A stretch of DNA of 15,010 nt from Solimonas sp041612095 (GTDB lineage Bacteria > Pseudomonadota > Gammaproteobacteria > Nevskiales > Nevskiaceae): assembly GCA_041612095.1 (NCBI GenBank), contig JBFJJW010000062.1:1-15010 (forward strand). The letters are read 5' to 3'. This document shows positions 1 to 6,264 of this stretch, piece after piece. The translations under genes and the position numbers were made by a program. Numbering within the stretch: position 1 is the first letter of the stretch; each line of letters opens with the position of its first letter. A model generated the notes under the pieces. The model saw only the letters and a list, made by a program, of their open reading frames with translations, was not told the origin of the DNA and made no database searches.

Positions 1-153
1 GGGATCGATCTCCAGGCCATAGCCGCGCACGCCGCGCGTCTGCGCCAGATGGGCCAGCAGGGTGCCGTCACCGCAGCCCAGATCAAGAATGCGCGATCCC
101 GGCCGTATCCAGTCGCAGATCAACGCCAGATCAGCACGCAATGCGGTCGTCAT
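1..153 (-). CDS. metW: MetW methyltransferase-like protein (5' part only)
   Basis: Only the first 51 codons lie in the window; the gene runs off the left edge. The visible N-terminus carries the class I SAM-methyltransferase motif I, DLGCGDGTLLAHL (residues about 24-36), followed by GYGLEID, the acidic motif II position. This pattern and the place directly after metX match MetW, a small methyltransferase-fold protein that in many proteobacteria is encoded with MetX and is linked to methionine synthesis. The ATG shares four bases with the metX stop (ATGA), so translation is probably coupled. The identification rests on motif I and on gene context. The substrate cannot be read from this fragment. 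Confidence 0.85.
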   Translation of the reverse strand, partial: MTTALRADLALICDWIRPGSRILDLGCGDGTLLAHLAQTRGVRGYGLEIDP

Positions 154-1298
154 GCGCTGACCTCGTCAGCCACCCGGGCGAGATAGCCGCGCAGCAGGTC
201 GTGGTACTGAGGAATGGGCATCAGGAAGTCGTCATGCCCGAGTTGCGAATCGATCAACGCATAGGACACATCGCGTCCGGCATCCACCAGCGACTTCACG
301 ATCTCGCGCGAGCGGGCCGGCGAGAAGCGCCAGTCGCTGGAGAAGGCCACGACCAGGAAGCGGGCCTGGGCAACCGAGAATGCGGCTGCCAGATCATCGC
401 CAAAGTCGCGCGCGGGGTCGAAGTAGTCCAGCGCCTTGGTCATCAGCAAGTAGGTGTTGGCGTCGAAGCGGTCGACAAAGGACTGCCCCTGGTAGCGCAG
501 ATAACTCTCGACTTCGAACTCGACGTCAAAGTTGAAGCTGGGGGTGGCAATGCGCAGGTCGTTGCCGAACTTGGCGCGCATGGCGGCATCTGAAAGGTAG
601 GTGATGTGGCCCAGCATTCGCGCCAGCTTGAGCCCGCGCGAGGGGACGACCCCATGACCATAGAAGTGACCGCCATGGAAGTCCGGATCGGACAGGATCG
701 CCTGGCGCGCGATCTCGTTGAACGCGATGTTCTGTGCCGACAATTGCGGAGCGGCGGCGATGACCACGGCGTGGCGGACGCGCTCCGGAAGGTCAATGGT
801 CCACTGCATGACCTGCATGCCGCCCAGCGAGCCACCGATGATGGCGGCCCAGCGCCCGATACCCAGTTGATCACTTAGTTGCGCCTGCGAGCGCACCCAA
901 TCACGTACCGTAAGCAGCGGAAAGTCCGGCCCCCAGGGCTTGCCTGTGCCCGGGTTGATCGTGTTCGGGCCGCTGGAACCGCGACACCCGCCCAGATTGT
1001 TCAGGCATACGACGAAGAAGCGATTGGTATCGATGGGTTTGCCGGGGCCTATGCAGTTGTCCCACCAGCCGGGCTTCCTGTCCTCGGCATCGTGGTAACC
1101 GGCCGCATGATGATCACCGGACAGCGCGTGGCATATCAGGATTGCGTTGGAGCGGGCGGCATTGAGTGCGCCGTAGGTTTCAACCATCAGCTCGTGGCTG
1201 GGCAGCATCCGTCCGCAATCCAGCGCCAGCGGCGCCTCGATCAGATACTTCTGCGGGCTCACCAGCCCAACGGAATCGGCAGGGTGCGCGGCGCTCAT
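150..1298 (-). CDS. metX: Homoserine O-acyltransferase (MetX family)
   Basis: This is an alpha/beta-hydrolase-fold enzyme of 382 residues that acylates L-homoserine, the first committed step of methionine synthesis in the cytoplasm. The nucleophile elbow GGSLGG places the catalytic Ser at residue 157. The likely Asp is D322 (SSDWRFSP) and the likely His is H355 (QLGHDDF). The MetX signatures LNNLGGCRGSSGP (about 99-111) and CHALSGDHH (56-64) are present. Length is normal for the family. The ATG follows the yggT stop by seven bases with no clear Shine-Dalgarno, so coupling to yggT is likely. MetX proteins use acetyl-CoA or succinyl-CoA. Many gammaproteobacterial members are succinyltransferases, but I cannot settle the acyl donor from sequence by eye. 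Confidence 0.95.
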   Translation of the reverse strand: MSAAHPADSVGLVSPQKYLIEAPLALDCGRMLPSHELMVETYGALNAARSNAILICHALSGDHHAAGYHDAEDRKPGWWDNCIGPGKPIDTNRFFVVCLNNLGGCRGSSGPNTINPGTGKPWGPDFPLLTVRDWVRSQAQLSDQLGIGRWAAIIGGSLGGMQVMQWTIDLPERVRHAVVIAAAPQLSAQNIAFNEIARQAILSDPDFHGGHFYGHGVVPSRGLKLARMLGHITYLSDAAMRAKFGNDLRIATPSFNFDVEFEVESYLRYQGQSFVDRFDANTYLLMTKALDYFDPARDFGDDLAAAFSVAQARFLVVAFSSDWRFSPARSREIVKSLVDAGRDVSYALIDSQLGHDDFLMPIPQYHDLLRGYLARVADEVSA

Positions 1299-1305
1299 CG
1301 AGGCA

Positions 1306-1863
1306 TTAGCGGAATGCGCCGGGCAACGGCAGCAGGCGGTTCAGGACCTGCAGCAGCAGGATCAGCACCAATGGCGACAGATCAAGCCCCGAGAGCGGCG
1401 GGATCAGGCGCCGTACCGGGCGCAGCAGTGGCTCGTTCATGCTCCACAGGATATTGCTGGCCGGGTTGTTCACGCCGGGCCCCAGCCAGGACATGACGGC
1501 CTGCACGAACAGGGTGAAGGTATACAGGTTCACCGTCAGCACGATCAGCTTCAAGGCTGCGAACCACAGGGCGGACGCCGGGCCCACGTTGAATCCCAGC
1601 ATGCCGACGATGCTGTAGATGTAGATCAATGCAATGACGGCCACCGCCAGCAGCGCAGCGAGATTGAAGCCGCGCACCACCGGCAGGTACGGCCGCAACA
1701 GGTCGGTGGGAAAGCGTGTGGCTTTCCAGATGGCCTGTGAGATGGGGTTGTAGAAATCGGCGCGTGCCGCCTGCAGCAGGATGCGCAGCAGGAACACCCA
1801 CATCAACAGGTCAAACAGCGTGGTGACCAGAAACAGCAGTGCGTTCGAAGTGTTGGCGCCCAT
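1306..1863 (-). CDS. YggT-family integral membrane protein
   Basis: This 185-residue protein is dominated by hydrophobic stretches near residues 8-32, 68-92, 98-125 and 160-178. It has the duplicated YGGT layout. The first copy carries FLLRILLQ and ...YNPISQAIWKATRFPTDLLRPYLP. The second carries FVQAVMSWLGP and NEPLLRPVRRLIPP. The family is widespread in bacteria next to proC and is thought to act in the inner membrane, but its molecular role is not firmly established. Its ATG overlaps the proC stop by one base (TGATG), and metX starts seven bases after its TAA, so it is the middle gene of a compact operon. Confidence 0.9.
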   Translation of the reverse strand: MGANTSNALLFLVTTLFDLLMWVFLLRILLQAARADFYNPISQAIWKATRFPTDLLRPYLPVVRGFNLAALLAVAVIALIYIYSIVGMLGFNVGPASALWFAALKLIVLTVNLYTFTLFVQAVMSWLGPGVNNPASNILWSMNEPLLRPVRRLIPPLSGLDLSPLVLILLLQVLNRLLPLPGAFR

Positions 1864-2678
1864 CAGGTGTCCTTGCTCAGTTGATCGCCGAGCGCTTTGC
1901 TGCGTGCCGCTGCCGCGCCCAGGGCTTCAGCAAATATGGTACGCAGTCCCGCGCTTTCAAGCTGCGCGATCGCGGCCTCAGTGGTGCCACCCTTGGAGGT
2001 GACGTTGGTGCGCAGCTGAGTGACGTCGTCGCTGCCGTCGGCCATGCGTGCTGCGCCAATAAACGTCTGCCGTGCCAGTTGCGCCGCAACGTCCGGTGCC
2101 AGCCCCAGGCCGACGCCGGCCTCGCGCAGCGCCTCGGTGAGCAGAAAGTAGTAGGCCGGACCGGAGCCGGAAAGCGCGGTCACAGCGTCGATCTGCGCTT
2201 CCGACTCCAACCATACGCAGGGACCGGCCGTCTTCAGTATGTTCTCAGCCAGCTGGCGTGCCGGCACCGGCGTTTCCGGCGGTGCGTAGAGCCCGGTGAT
2301 GCCGGCGCCGAGCAGGGCCGGCGTGTTCGGCATGCTGCGGACGTAATGCAGATCCGGACCCAGCCATTGACGCAGGCTGGCCAGCCGGATGCCAGCGGCG
2401 ATCGAGACAACGACGCATCCTGTGCCGGGAGTGAGCGACATGCACGCTGCTCGCAGCTGCTGTGGCTTGACCGCCAGCACCACTGCAGCGGCACCGTCGA
2501 CAACCTCGTTGCCACTGGACCCTACCGTAACGCCGTAGGTTGCGCGCAGCCATTCGGCGCGTGCGGCCACAGGCTCGGCGACGCGGATATCGGAAGCCTT
2601 GCGGCCGGCCGCCAGCAGGCCACCAATCAGGCTGGCCGCCATGTTGCCGCCGCCAATGAACGCAATCGTCGCTGCCAT
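1863..2678 (-). CDS. proC: Pyrroline-5-carboxylate reductase
   Basis: ProC reduces 1-pyrroline-5-carboxylate to L-proline with NAD(P)H, the last step of proline synthesis. The 271-residue protein starts with a Rossmann nucleotide-binding motif, AFIGGGNMA (residues 6-14). It then shows VRSMPNTP (113-120), the family signature ALSGSGPAY (168-176) and TSKGGTTEAAI (227-237) in the C-terminal dimerisation domain. I chose the ATG at 2678 because it puts the Rossmann strand at the extreme N-terminus; the upstream in-frame extension lies opposite ilvA and is not conserved-looking. No good Shine-Dalgarno precedes it. It is the first gene of the proC-yggT-metX-metW unit. The yggS gene that often precedes proC is absent here, replaced by divergent ilvA. 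Confidence 0.95.
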   Translation of the reverse strand: MAATIAFIGGGNMAASLIGGLLAAGRKASDIRVAEPVAARAEWLRATYGVTVGSSGNEVVDGAAAVVLAVKPQQLRAACMSLTPGTGCVVVSIAAGIRLASLRQWLGPDLHYVRSMPNTPALLGAGITGLYAPPETPVPARQLAENILKTAGPCVWLESEAQIDAVTALSGSGPAYYFLLTEALREAGVGLGLAPDVAAQLARQTFIGAARMADGSDDVTQLRTNVTSKGGTTEAAIAQLESAGLRTIFAEALGAAAARSKALGDQLSKDT

Positions 2679-2717
2679 CTGGATGCAGGAGGAAGGGGGT
2701 AGTAGGGGAGTGCGCGG

Positions 2718-2724
2718 TATCATA
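2718..2724. promoter_or_regulatory. Overlapping divergent -10 elements between proC and ilvA (predicted)
   Basis: The heptamer TATCATA reads as a -10-like TATCAT on the plus strand (2718-2723) and TATGAT on the minus strand (2724-2719), each 5 of 6 to consensus. It sits in the 76-base gap between the proC and ilvA starts. No convincing -35 element is visible on either side at 16-18 bases. The plus-strand start would fall near 2730. If both are used, transcription toward ilvA and proC would compete for the same DNA. This is a prediction from matching alone. Confidence 0.3.
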
Positions 2725-2728
2725 GGGC

Positions 2729-2758
2729 ATGACGCCTTTCGACACGACGCGCCTGTGA
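2729..2758 (+). CDS. Possible nine-codon leader peptide upstream of ilvA
   Basis: An ATG-initiated ORF encodes MTPFDTTRL. Its TGA stop (2756-2758) overlaps the proposed ilvA GTG start (2755-2757) in a GTGA arrangement. Three of its nine residues are threonine, the substrate of IlvA. The predicted -10 element (2718-2723) would start transcription close to this ATG, so it might be read as a leaderless or near-leaderless message and deliver ribosomes to ilvA by coupling. There is no visible terminator/antiterminator pair after it, so classical attenuation is not supported. It may be chance. Confidence 0.25.
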   Translation: MTPFDTTRL

Positions 2759-4335
2759 ACCCACCTTCCCGCCCCAAGCCCAAGACGCCGACCCAGCGCA
2801 GCCCCGAGTTGCGCAAGCTGCTGGAGCAATATCGCGACCGCATTGAATCGGCTCGCGTTTACGATGTCGCGATCATCTCGGCGCTGGACGAGGCGCACAA
2901 GCTGTCCCAGCGCCTCGACAACCGGGTCCTGCTGAAGCGTGAGGACACGCAGGTCGTGCACTCGTTCAAGCTGCGCGGGGCCTACAACAAGATCGTGCAG
3001 CTCAGTGCGGCTGAACGCGCGCGCGGGGTGATCACGGCATCCGCCGGAAATCACGCCCAGGGCGTGGCGTTGGCGGCCAGGAAGCTGGGCTTGAGCGCAT
3101 CGATCGTGATGCCGCGAACCACGCCCAGCCTCAAGGTGGATTCGGTGCGCGCGCTGGGAGGCAAGGCGATTCTGCACGGCGATGCCTACGATGATGCGCG
3201 CGAGCACGCCTACGCACTGGCGGCGGACAAGGGTATGACCATGGTGCCGCCATATGACGATGCCGACGTGATAGCCGGGCAGGGCACGATCGGCCGCGAG
3301 CTGACTCAGCAATGCCACGATTTGGACGCGGTGTTTGTCCCGGTGGGCGGCGGCGGACTGCTGGCGGGCGTCGCGGCATGGATCAAGGCGACACAGCCCA
3401 GGGTGAAGGTGATTGCCGTCGAGCCTGACGATTCCAACTGTTTCGAGGCCGCTTTCCGTGCCGGGCGTCGAGTGACGCTGCCGCAGGTCGGGTTGTTTGC
3501 CGACGGTGTGGCGGTGCGCCAGATAGGCGAGGAGACCTTCCGGGTTGCGCGCCATCTGGTCGATGCGACGGTGCTGGTCAGCGCCGACGAGATCTGCGCT
3601 GCGGTACGCGACGCCTTCTACGAAAACCGCTCCCTGCCGGAGCCGGCCGGCGCGCTGGCTATCGCCGGGCTCAAGCGCTGGGTTCATGAAACCGGTGCGC
3701 GCGGCAAGACGCTGGCTGCGATTGTGTCCGGCGCCAATGTCACGTTCGATCGCTTGCGTCACATCGCCGAGCGGGCCGAACTCGGTGACGAGGCCGAGGC
3801 CTTGCTGGCAGTCACGATCCCGGAGCGACCTGGCAGCTTCAAGCAGTTCCTGCGCCAGATCGGCCGGCGCGCGGTGTCCGAGTTCAACTACCGTTATGCC
3901 GCCAACGGTGCGGCCCACATTTTCGTCGGCATCAAGCTCAGCGGTGGCTTGCCGGAGCGTGAGGCACTGATCGACGGGCTGCGCACGCATGGCTACGAAG
4001 TGGTGGACATGACTGGCAACGAAATGGCCAAGGTCCACGTGCGCTTCATGGTTGGCGGCCGCAGTACCGGCTTGCAGAACGAGCGCTTGTTTCGCTTCGA
4101 GTTTCCGGAGCGCCCCGGCGCCTGCCTGGACTTCCTCAACGCGATCGGCTCGCGCTGGAACATCTCGCTGTTCCACTACCGCAATCACGGTGCGGCCTAT
4201 GGTCGTGTGCTATGCGGCCTGCAGGTGCCGAAGAAAGAGTGGGCCGAGTGCAGGCGCTCGCTGGACGCACTCGGCTATACCTATGCCGAGGAAAGCGATA
4301 ACCCGGCCTACACGCTGTTTCTTGGAACCGACTGA
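2755..4335 (+). CDS. ilvA: Threonine ammonia-lyase, biosynthetic (threonine deaminase)
   Basis: IlvA converts L-threonine to 2-oxobutanoate and ammonia, the first step of isoleucine synthesis. The 526-residue protein has a fold-type II PLP domain: VHSFKLRGAY places the Schiff-base Lys at residue 72, SAGNHAQG (97-104) follows, and the glycine loop VGGGGLLAG (197-205) binds the PLP phosphate. SGAN (325-328) ends the catalytic domain. Two ACT-like regulatory domains follow, marked by the paired PERPG motifs at about 356-360 and 451-455, as in isoleucine-inhibited biosynthetic enzymes. Length fits the long biosynthetic form rather than the short catabolic one. The start is uncertain: in-frame ATGs lie only inside the proC region. 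The GTG at 2755 gives a normal length; a GTG at 2710 is the alternative. It converges on the EVE gene with three bases between stops. Confidence 0.93.
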   Translation: MNPPSRPKPKTPTQRSPELRKLLEQYRDRIESARVYDVAIISALDEAHKLSQRLDNRVLLKREDTQVVHSFKLRGAYNKIVQLSAAERARGVITASAGNHAQGVALAARKLGLSASIVMPRTTPSLKVDSVRALGGKAILHGDAYDDAREHAYALAADKGMTMVPPYDDADVIAGQGTIGRELTQQCHDLDAVFVPVGGGGLLAGVAAWIKATQPRVKVIAVEPDDSNCFEAAFRAGRRVTLPQVGLFADGVAVRQIGEETFRVARHLVDATVLVSADEICAAVRDAFYENRSLPEPAGALAIAGLKRWVHETGARGKTLAAIVSGANVTFDRLRHIAERAELGDEAEALLAVTIPERPGSFKQFLRQIGRRAVSEFNYRYAANGAAHIFVGIKLSGGLPEREALIDGLRTHGYEVVDMTGNEMAKVHVRFMVGGRSTGLQNERLFRFEFPERPGACLDFLNAIGSRWNISLFHYRNHGAAYGRVLCGLQVPKKEWAECRRSLDALGYTYAEESDNPAYTLFLGTD

Positions 4336-4338
4336 GTC

Positions 4339-4806
4339 CTACTGGCCGGCGAGCTGGAGGATGTAGTCCCAATGCTCGACGCGCACCGGTGTGACTGATA
4401 GCCGGGTGCCTGGCGCGAGCACCAGCAGGCCCTTGAGTGCCTTCTCGTGTTCGCGCAGCATGGCCAGGGTTACCGGCTGCTTCAGCTTCGACTCGAACGT
4501 GACGTCGACCAGTAGCCAGCGGGGGTCTTCGTGTGTGGACTTGGGGTCGTAGTGATCGGCCTTGGGGTCGAACTGCGTCGGGTCCGGATAGGCGTTCGAC
4601 GCGATGGTCATCGTTCCGACGATGCCGGGCACGGCACAGCTGGAGTGGTAGAAGAACGCCTTGTCGCCCTTCTTCATCTGATCGCGGAACATGTTGCGCA
4701 CCTGGTAGTTGCGTACGCCGTCCCATTTCTCGGTCTTCTTCGGGCGGCTCTTCAGATCGTCGATCGAGAAGCAGTCCGGCTCCGATTTCATCAGCCAGTA
4801 GGCCAT
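4339..4806 (-). CDS. EVE-domain protein (THYN1/YlqF-like PUA-related fold)
   Basis: This 155-residue protein consists of one EVE domain. The diagnostic start MAYWLMKSEPD, then WDGVRNYQVRN (29-39), MKKGDKAFFYHSS (44-56), GIVGTMTIASNAYPDPTQFD and DPRWLLVDV are all present. The C-terminus has the usual LREHEKALKGLLVLAPGTRL..V stretch. EVE domains are related to PUA and YTH folds, and family members bind modified bases in DNA or RNA; the ligand of this stand-alone type is not known. Its first codons overlap the 3' end of ygfA by 16 bases, so it is translated from the same message, downstream of 6S RNA. Its TAG stop lies three bases from the convergent ilvA stop. Confidence 0.92.
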   Translation of the reverse strand: MAYWLMKSEPDCFSIDDLKSRPKKTEKWDGVRNYQVRNMFRDQMKKGDKAFFYHSSCAVPGIVGTMTIASNAYPDPTQFDPKADHYDPKSTHEDPRWLLVDVTFESKLKQPVTLAMLREHEKALKGLLVLAPGTRLSVTPVRVEHWDYILQLAGQ

Positions 4807-5393
4807 CTAAGCATTCCTTGTTCGGTGATGACGGCGTCCATGCGCCGGTCCCAGGGGTCGCGCGGCAGACACTCGACGCGCTGACAGGCGTAAGCGTAAC
4901 CGAGCAGCAGGGGTTTGCGGCCAATCCGGGGCCGCGCCAGCCAGCGATCGTAGTAGCCGCCGCCGGCCCCCAGTCGAAATCCCTGTCCATCAAAGCCGAC
5001 CAACGGCATCAGTACCGCGTCGAGCTGCCGCCGGCGTATCAGTGGTCGCCGCAACACCGGCTCGGCGATGCCAAGGCTGCCGCGGCGCAACCGGGTATCG
5101 GGTCGCAATCCGACAAAGCCCAGTGTCTGCCGTGGGAGTACCAACGGCACGAAGACCCGGAGGCCGGCGGCGTGCAGGGCGGCAATTAGCGGCGCCGTGT
5201 CGAGCTCACTGCCAGCACTCAGGTAGACCGCGATGTGCCTGCACCTTCTCGCACGCAGTGCAACCAGGGCGTGAGTGGCGGCAAGCTCGGAAGCCGCTCG
5301 GCGCGCAGCGGCGCCGATGGCGGCGCGTCGCAACCGCAGTTCGCGGCGCAACGCGCGTTTCTGAATCAGTGTGTCTCCCGCCTGTGCCGTCAT
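4791..5393 (-). CDS. ygfA: 5-formyltetrahydrofolate cyclo-ligase
   Basis: The enzyme converts 5-formyl-THF to 5,10-methenyl-THF using ATP and so returns a storage or inhibitory folate to the one-carbon pool. The 200-residue protein has the conserved Lys/Arg-rich N-terminus KRALRREL, the central DAVLMPLVGFD (125-135) and the ATP/folate loop GAGGGYYDRWL (142-152). The ATG at 5393 has AAGG ten bases upstream. However, the first eight codons coincide with the 3' strand of the 6S RNA closing stem, so a shorter start (for example the CTG or TTG codons near residues 9 and 15) cannot be excluded. Placement directly after ssrS and zapA is the standard gammaproteobacterial order. Confidence 0.92.
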   Translation of the reverse strand: MTAQAGDTLIQKRALRRELRLRRAAIGAAARRAASELAATHALVALRARRCRHIAVYLSAGSELDTAPLIAALHAAGLRVFVPLVLPRQTLGFVGLRPDTRLRRGSLGIAEPVLRRPLIRRRQLDAVLMPLVGFDGQGFRLGAGGGYYDRWLARPRIGRKPLLLGYAYACQRVECLPRDPWDRRMDAVITEQGMLRWPTG

Positions 5394-5555
5394 CGGTCAT
5401 TGACCTTGAGACAGCGTCTCAAGTGGGTGCTGCACCAAGCCTTCGGGCTTCCCACTACGGGGTGGGCCTGCACGCCCGGCTCGGGTAAGGCTCCCGGGGG
5501 TTTGCAAATAGGCTCAAGGGGTTCCAGACCAATATTCGAACACCGCAGGAGACAC
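5371..5555 (-). ncRNA. ssrS: 6S RNA, regulator of sigma70 RNA polymerase
   Basis: 6S RNA mimics an open promoter and binds sigma70-RNA polymerase in stationary phase. The proposed RNA is about 185 nt, close to the 184 nt of E. coli. Its ends pair: 5' GTGTCTCCTGC (5555-5545) against GCGGGAGACAC (5381-5371), 11 pairs with one G-U. The 5' strand of the central region reads CCCCTTGAGCCTATTT (5521-5506), close to E. coli CCCCUGAGCCGAUAUUU. On the 3' side there is a hairpin CTTGAGAC-GCT-GTCTCAAG (5423-5405), the same 8-bp stem and three-base loop as E. coli CUUGAACC-AAG-GGUUCAAG. It lies between zapA and ygfA, the usual locus. Exact ends are inferred from pairing and may move by a few bases. Confidence 0.9.
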
Positions 5556-5561
5556 GTGCCA

Positions 5562-5589
5562 AGCATACCACTGGTCGTCAACGGGTGAA
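5562..5589 (-). promoter_or_regulatory. Predicted 6S RNA promoter
   Basis: On the minus strand TTCACC (5589-5584, 4 of 6 to the -35 consensus) and TATGCT (5567-5562, 4 of 6 to the -10) are separated by 16 bases. Transcription would start near 5556-5554, which coincides with the first base of the 11-bp closing stem of the 6S RNA. That agreement between two independent signals is the main support. A TTGACG at 5582-5577 has no matching -10 at the right distance. Confidence 0.55.
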
Positions 5590-5663
5590 TCATGCGGCGG
5601 TCGGGAAAAGCCGAATCTGCGGTACGGGATTTCCGGACCTGCCAGGGCCGGTGCGCGCGCCGA

Positions 5664-5987
5664 TTATTCGAGCGACAGCGAGGAGTCGATATCAAGCGTC
5701 ATCTGGCGCAGGCGATTGACCGCGTCCGGATTGACTTGAGCTACCCCCTCCACGCCCTTGAGCTCCAACAGCTCGCGCGCGATGTTGAGCGCGGCCATAA
5801 CGGCGATCTTCTCGGTGCCGAGCGCCTTGCCACGCTTGCGGATCGTGGTCATGCGTTCATTGAGGTAGTCCGCCGACTTGACCAGCGCCTCGTGCTCGTC
5901 GGGCGGGCACATTACGCTGTACTCCTTGCCCATGATGCGGACGGTGACGCTCAATGGTTCCTGCGGATCCTTGGCGTTGGCACTCAT
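5664..5987 (-). CDS. zapA: Cell division protein ZapA
   Basis: ZapA binds FtsZ in the cytoplasm and promotes bundling of protofilaments in the Z-ring. The 107-residue protein has the N-terminal globular region LSVTVRIMGKEYSVMCPPDEHEALVKSA in pieces typical of ZapA (beta strand, G-K-x-Y, C-P/PDE, L..SA..L), then RMTTIRKRGKALGTEKIAVMAALNIARELL leading into a C-terminal helix for dimer and tetramer formation. Length is normal. The ATG at 5987 overlaps the stop of the upstream coiled-coil gene by four bases (ATGA), which fixes the start. It precedes 6S RNA, as in most gammaproteobacteria. Confidence 0.94.
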   Translation of the reverse strand: MSANAKDPQEPLSVTVRIMGKEYSVMCPPDEHEALVKSADYLNERMTTIRKRGKALGTEKIAVMAALNIARELLELKGVEGVAQVNPDAVNRLRQMTLDIDSSLSLE

Positions 5988-6178
5988 GTTTCCGGCTCCG
6001 ATTCCAGCGACCGGACGCGCTCGACGATGCCCTCTATGCGCCGACGGAGTTCGGCGTTCAGGGCGAGCAGGCGGTCGCGTTCCTGCAAGGCACGCTTCTG
6101 CTCCAGGCGAGCCTGCCGATACGCGGCAATCAGGCGCTGGGTGCGTTCTTCTAGCTGCTGAAGTTCCTGGTCGAGCAT
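5984..6178 (-). CDS. ZapB-like small coiled-coil protein (TIGR02449-type)
   Basis: This 64-residue protein is almost entirely one heptad-patterned, charged helix: LDQELQQLEERTQRLI, then ERDRLLALNAELRRRI. It fits the short coiled-coil family found immediately upstream of zapA in many gammaproteobacteria, often annotated as TIGR02449 or ZapB-like. By analogy with ZapB it probably binds ZapA at the division site; that role is inference. Its stop overlaps the zapA start by four bases. The ATG is only eight bases after the T-tract of the protease terminator, and TTGCCCC before it holds no Shine-Dalgarno, so how it is transcribed and initiated is not obvious. Confidence 0.85.
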   Translation of the reverse strand: MLDQELQQLEERTQRLIAAYRQARLEQKRALQERDRLLALNAELRRRIEGIVERVRSLESEPET

Positions 6179-6186
6179 GGGGCAAT

Positions 6187-6222
6187 AAAAAAGGCGGCAG
6201 GCCCGAGTATAAGGCCGCCGCC
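6187..6222 (-). terminator. Intrinsic terminator of the protease transcript
   Basis: On the minus strand GGCGGCGGCC (6222-6213) pairs with GGCCTGCCGCC (6203-6193), ten pairs with one bulged base, around the nine-base loop TTATACTCG, and is followed by TTTTTT (6192-6187). This is a textbook rho-independent terminator. It lies 42 bases after the protease stop and only eight bases before the ZapB-like start codon. It should separate the sohB-PEBP-protease unit from the zap genes. Confidence 0.9.
6206..6211 (-). promoter_or_regulatory. -10-like TATACT inside the terminator loop (weak)
   Basis: TATACT (6211-6206, 5 of 6 to consensus) lies wholly within the single-stranded loop of the terminator. 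A start about seven bases downstream would fall near 6199 and leave a 5' leader of about 20 bases for the ZapB-like gene. No -35 element is present 16-18 bases upstream (the DNA is a C run), and there is no TG extension. It is listed because the zap genes need a promoter somewhere in this short gap; it may be coincidence. Confidence 0.2.
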
Positions 6223-6228
6223 CGCTTG

Positions 6229-6256
6229 GGGGGAGACTGCGTCTGCAGCCTCCCCC
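6229..6256 (-). other. Strong GC hairpin after the protease stop
   Basis: GGGGG and CCCCC (6229-6233 with 6252-6256), AG/CT and CTGC/GCAG (6237-6240 with 6245-6248) form a stem of 11 pairs with one mismatch around a four-base loop. There is no T-tract on either strand. In the minus-strand message it sits between the protease stop and the true terminator, where it could protect the 3' end or pause polymerase. That role is inference; the pairing is plain. Confidence 0.5.
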
Positions 6257-6264
6257 GGCCCGGC

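Noticed and set aside
2245..4188. Very long minus-strand open frame (647 codons) antisense to ilvA and part of proC
   Set aside because: Its translation has no recognisable domain, is rich in His, Arg and Gln as expected for a shadow frame in GC-rich DNA, and covers two genes with clear motifs in their own frames.
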